A stretch of DNA of 34,604 nt from Algoriphagus sp. GTDB lineage: Bacteria > Bacteroidota > Bacteroidia > Cytophagales > Cyclobacteriaceae. The position numbers and the translations under genes were made by a program. The notes under the pieces are model-generated. The model ran no database searches, had not been told where the DNA came from, and worked only from the letters and a program-made list of their open reading frames with translations. Location: assembly GCA_021298245.1 (NCBI GenBank), contig JAJTDZ010000027.1, positions 1 to 34,604 on the forward strand. The letters are read 5' to 3'. Every line of letters begins with the position of its first letter. Within the stretch, counting starts at the first letter, position 1. Shown in pieces: positions 34,352 to 34,604 of the stretch.

Positions 34352-34604
34352 CTGGCAATGCTACTTTAAATTTGTTTTAAATGATTATTAATTGATTTAG
34401 GTTAAAAGTTGACTTTTACTAAAGCATTTTTCAATAAAAATTAAATTTGGTCTGTTAAATTTGAAAATCCATTAAACAACTTCGAATCATTAATTTCAGT
34501 ATAGGAAAAAGTAAAAATCTTTTGAACTTTATAACAGATTAAAAATCAAAATGTACCATAAAATATTATTTTTATAATAATAAAAATTCTTTTTAATACA
34601 AAAT
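34352..34604. other. AT-rich end of the window
   Basis: Very AT-rich upstream region of CAP copy 2. No TAnnTTTG box, hairpin or ORF that I can support. Confidence 0.5.

Noticed and set aside
13331..34604. Search for a second copy of the tRNA-Pro 3' end as an island attachment site
   Set aside because: No repeat of the T-arm and acceptor sequence was found in the rest of the window and no integrase gene is present, so an integrated element cannot be claimed.
1..34604. CRISPR arrays, insertion sequences, prophage genes, rRNA
   Set aside because: No regularly spaced direct repeats, transposase motifs, phage structural genes or rRNA segments were seen. The tandem repeats present are within coding sequences.

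Overview
The window looks like a piece of a Bacteroidota chromosome, most likely a marine or freshwater Cytophagales (Algoriphagus/Cyclobacterium-like). This is inferred from four things: TTG-N19-TAnnTTTG promoters, A-rich leaders without strong Shine-Dalgarno sites, typical Bacteroidota families (GSCFA, DUF4836, an ECF sigma factor paired with a membrane-anchored beta-barrel protein), and many small lipoproteins. The species cannot be named from the sequence. No phage, insertion sequence, CRISPR array or rRNA was seen.

Bases 1-13,400 are moderately GC-rich and mostly housekeeping. They hold the 3' part of a molybdenum hydroxylase large subunit (IorB-like); an ECF sigma factor overlapping a probable partner protein; a compact five-gene operon on the minus strand (VOC protein, DUF1801, GSCFA, thioredoxin-domain DUF255 protein, PriA); and a membrane pyrophosphatase gene, hppA. 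The hppA gene is broken: about 35-40 codons that the family normally has are missing and the frame changes at the junction. It has a near-ideal promoter and its own terminator. A tRNA-Pro(GGG) with its own terminator closes this half.

From about 13,500 to the end the DNA is clearly more AT-rich, has longer intergenic gaps and is dominated by envelope, secreted and unknown proteins. It looks like accessory DNA next to a tRNA, although no integrase or attachment repeat is visible. It contains a CapA-type lipoprotein; a SOUL haem-binding protein; a two-gene operon of a prokaryotic pentameric ligand-gated ion channel (pLGIC) and a HGSNAT/DUF1624-type membrane acyltransferase; a BspA/DUF285 repeat protein; an internally duplicated acidic secreted protein; several small lipoproteins; and a translationally coupled operon of TM2, DUF2752, DUF4870-like and M48 peptidase proteins. 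These are followed by a two-gene ABC transporter with an FtsX-like permease and a DUF4836 protein.

The last 4.5 kb holds two paralogous CAP-domain secreted proteins that bracket a secreted DNA/RNA non-specific endonuclease, a protein built from six 20-residue 'YSGD' repeats and a secreted protein with a HEIGH zinc-protease motif. The most notable items are the disrupted hppA, the pLGIC-acyltransferase pair, the TM2/DUF2752/DUF4870/M48 operon and the YSGD-repeat/HEIGH-protein pair.
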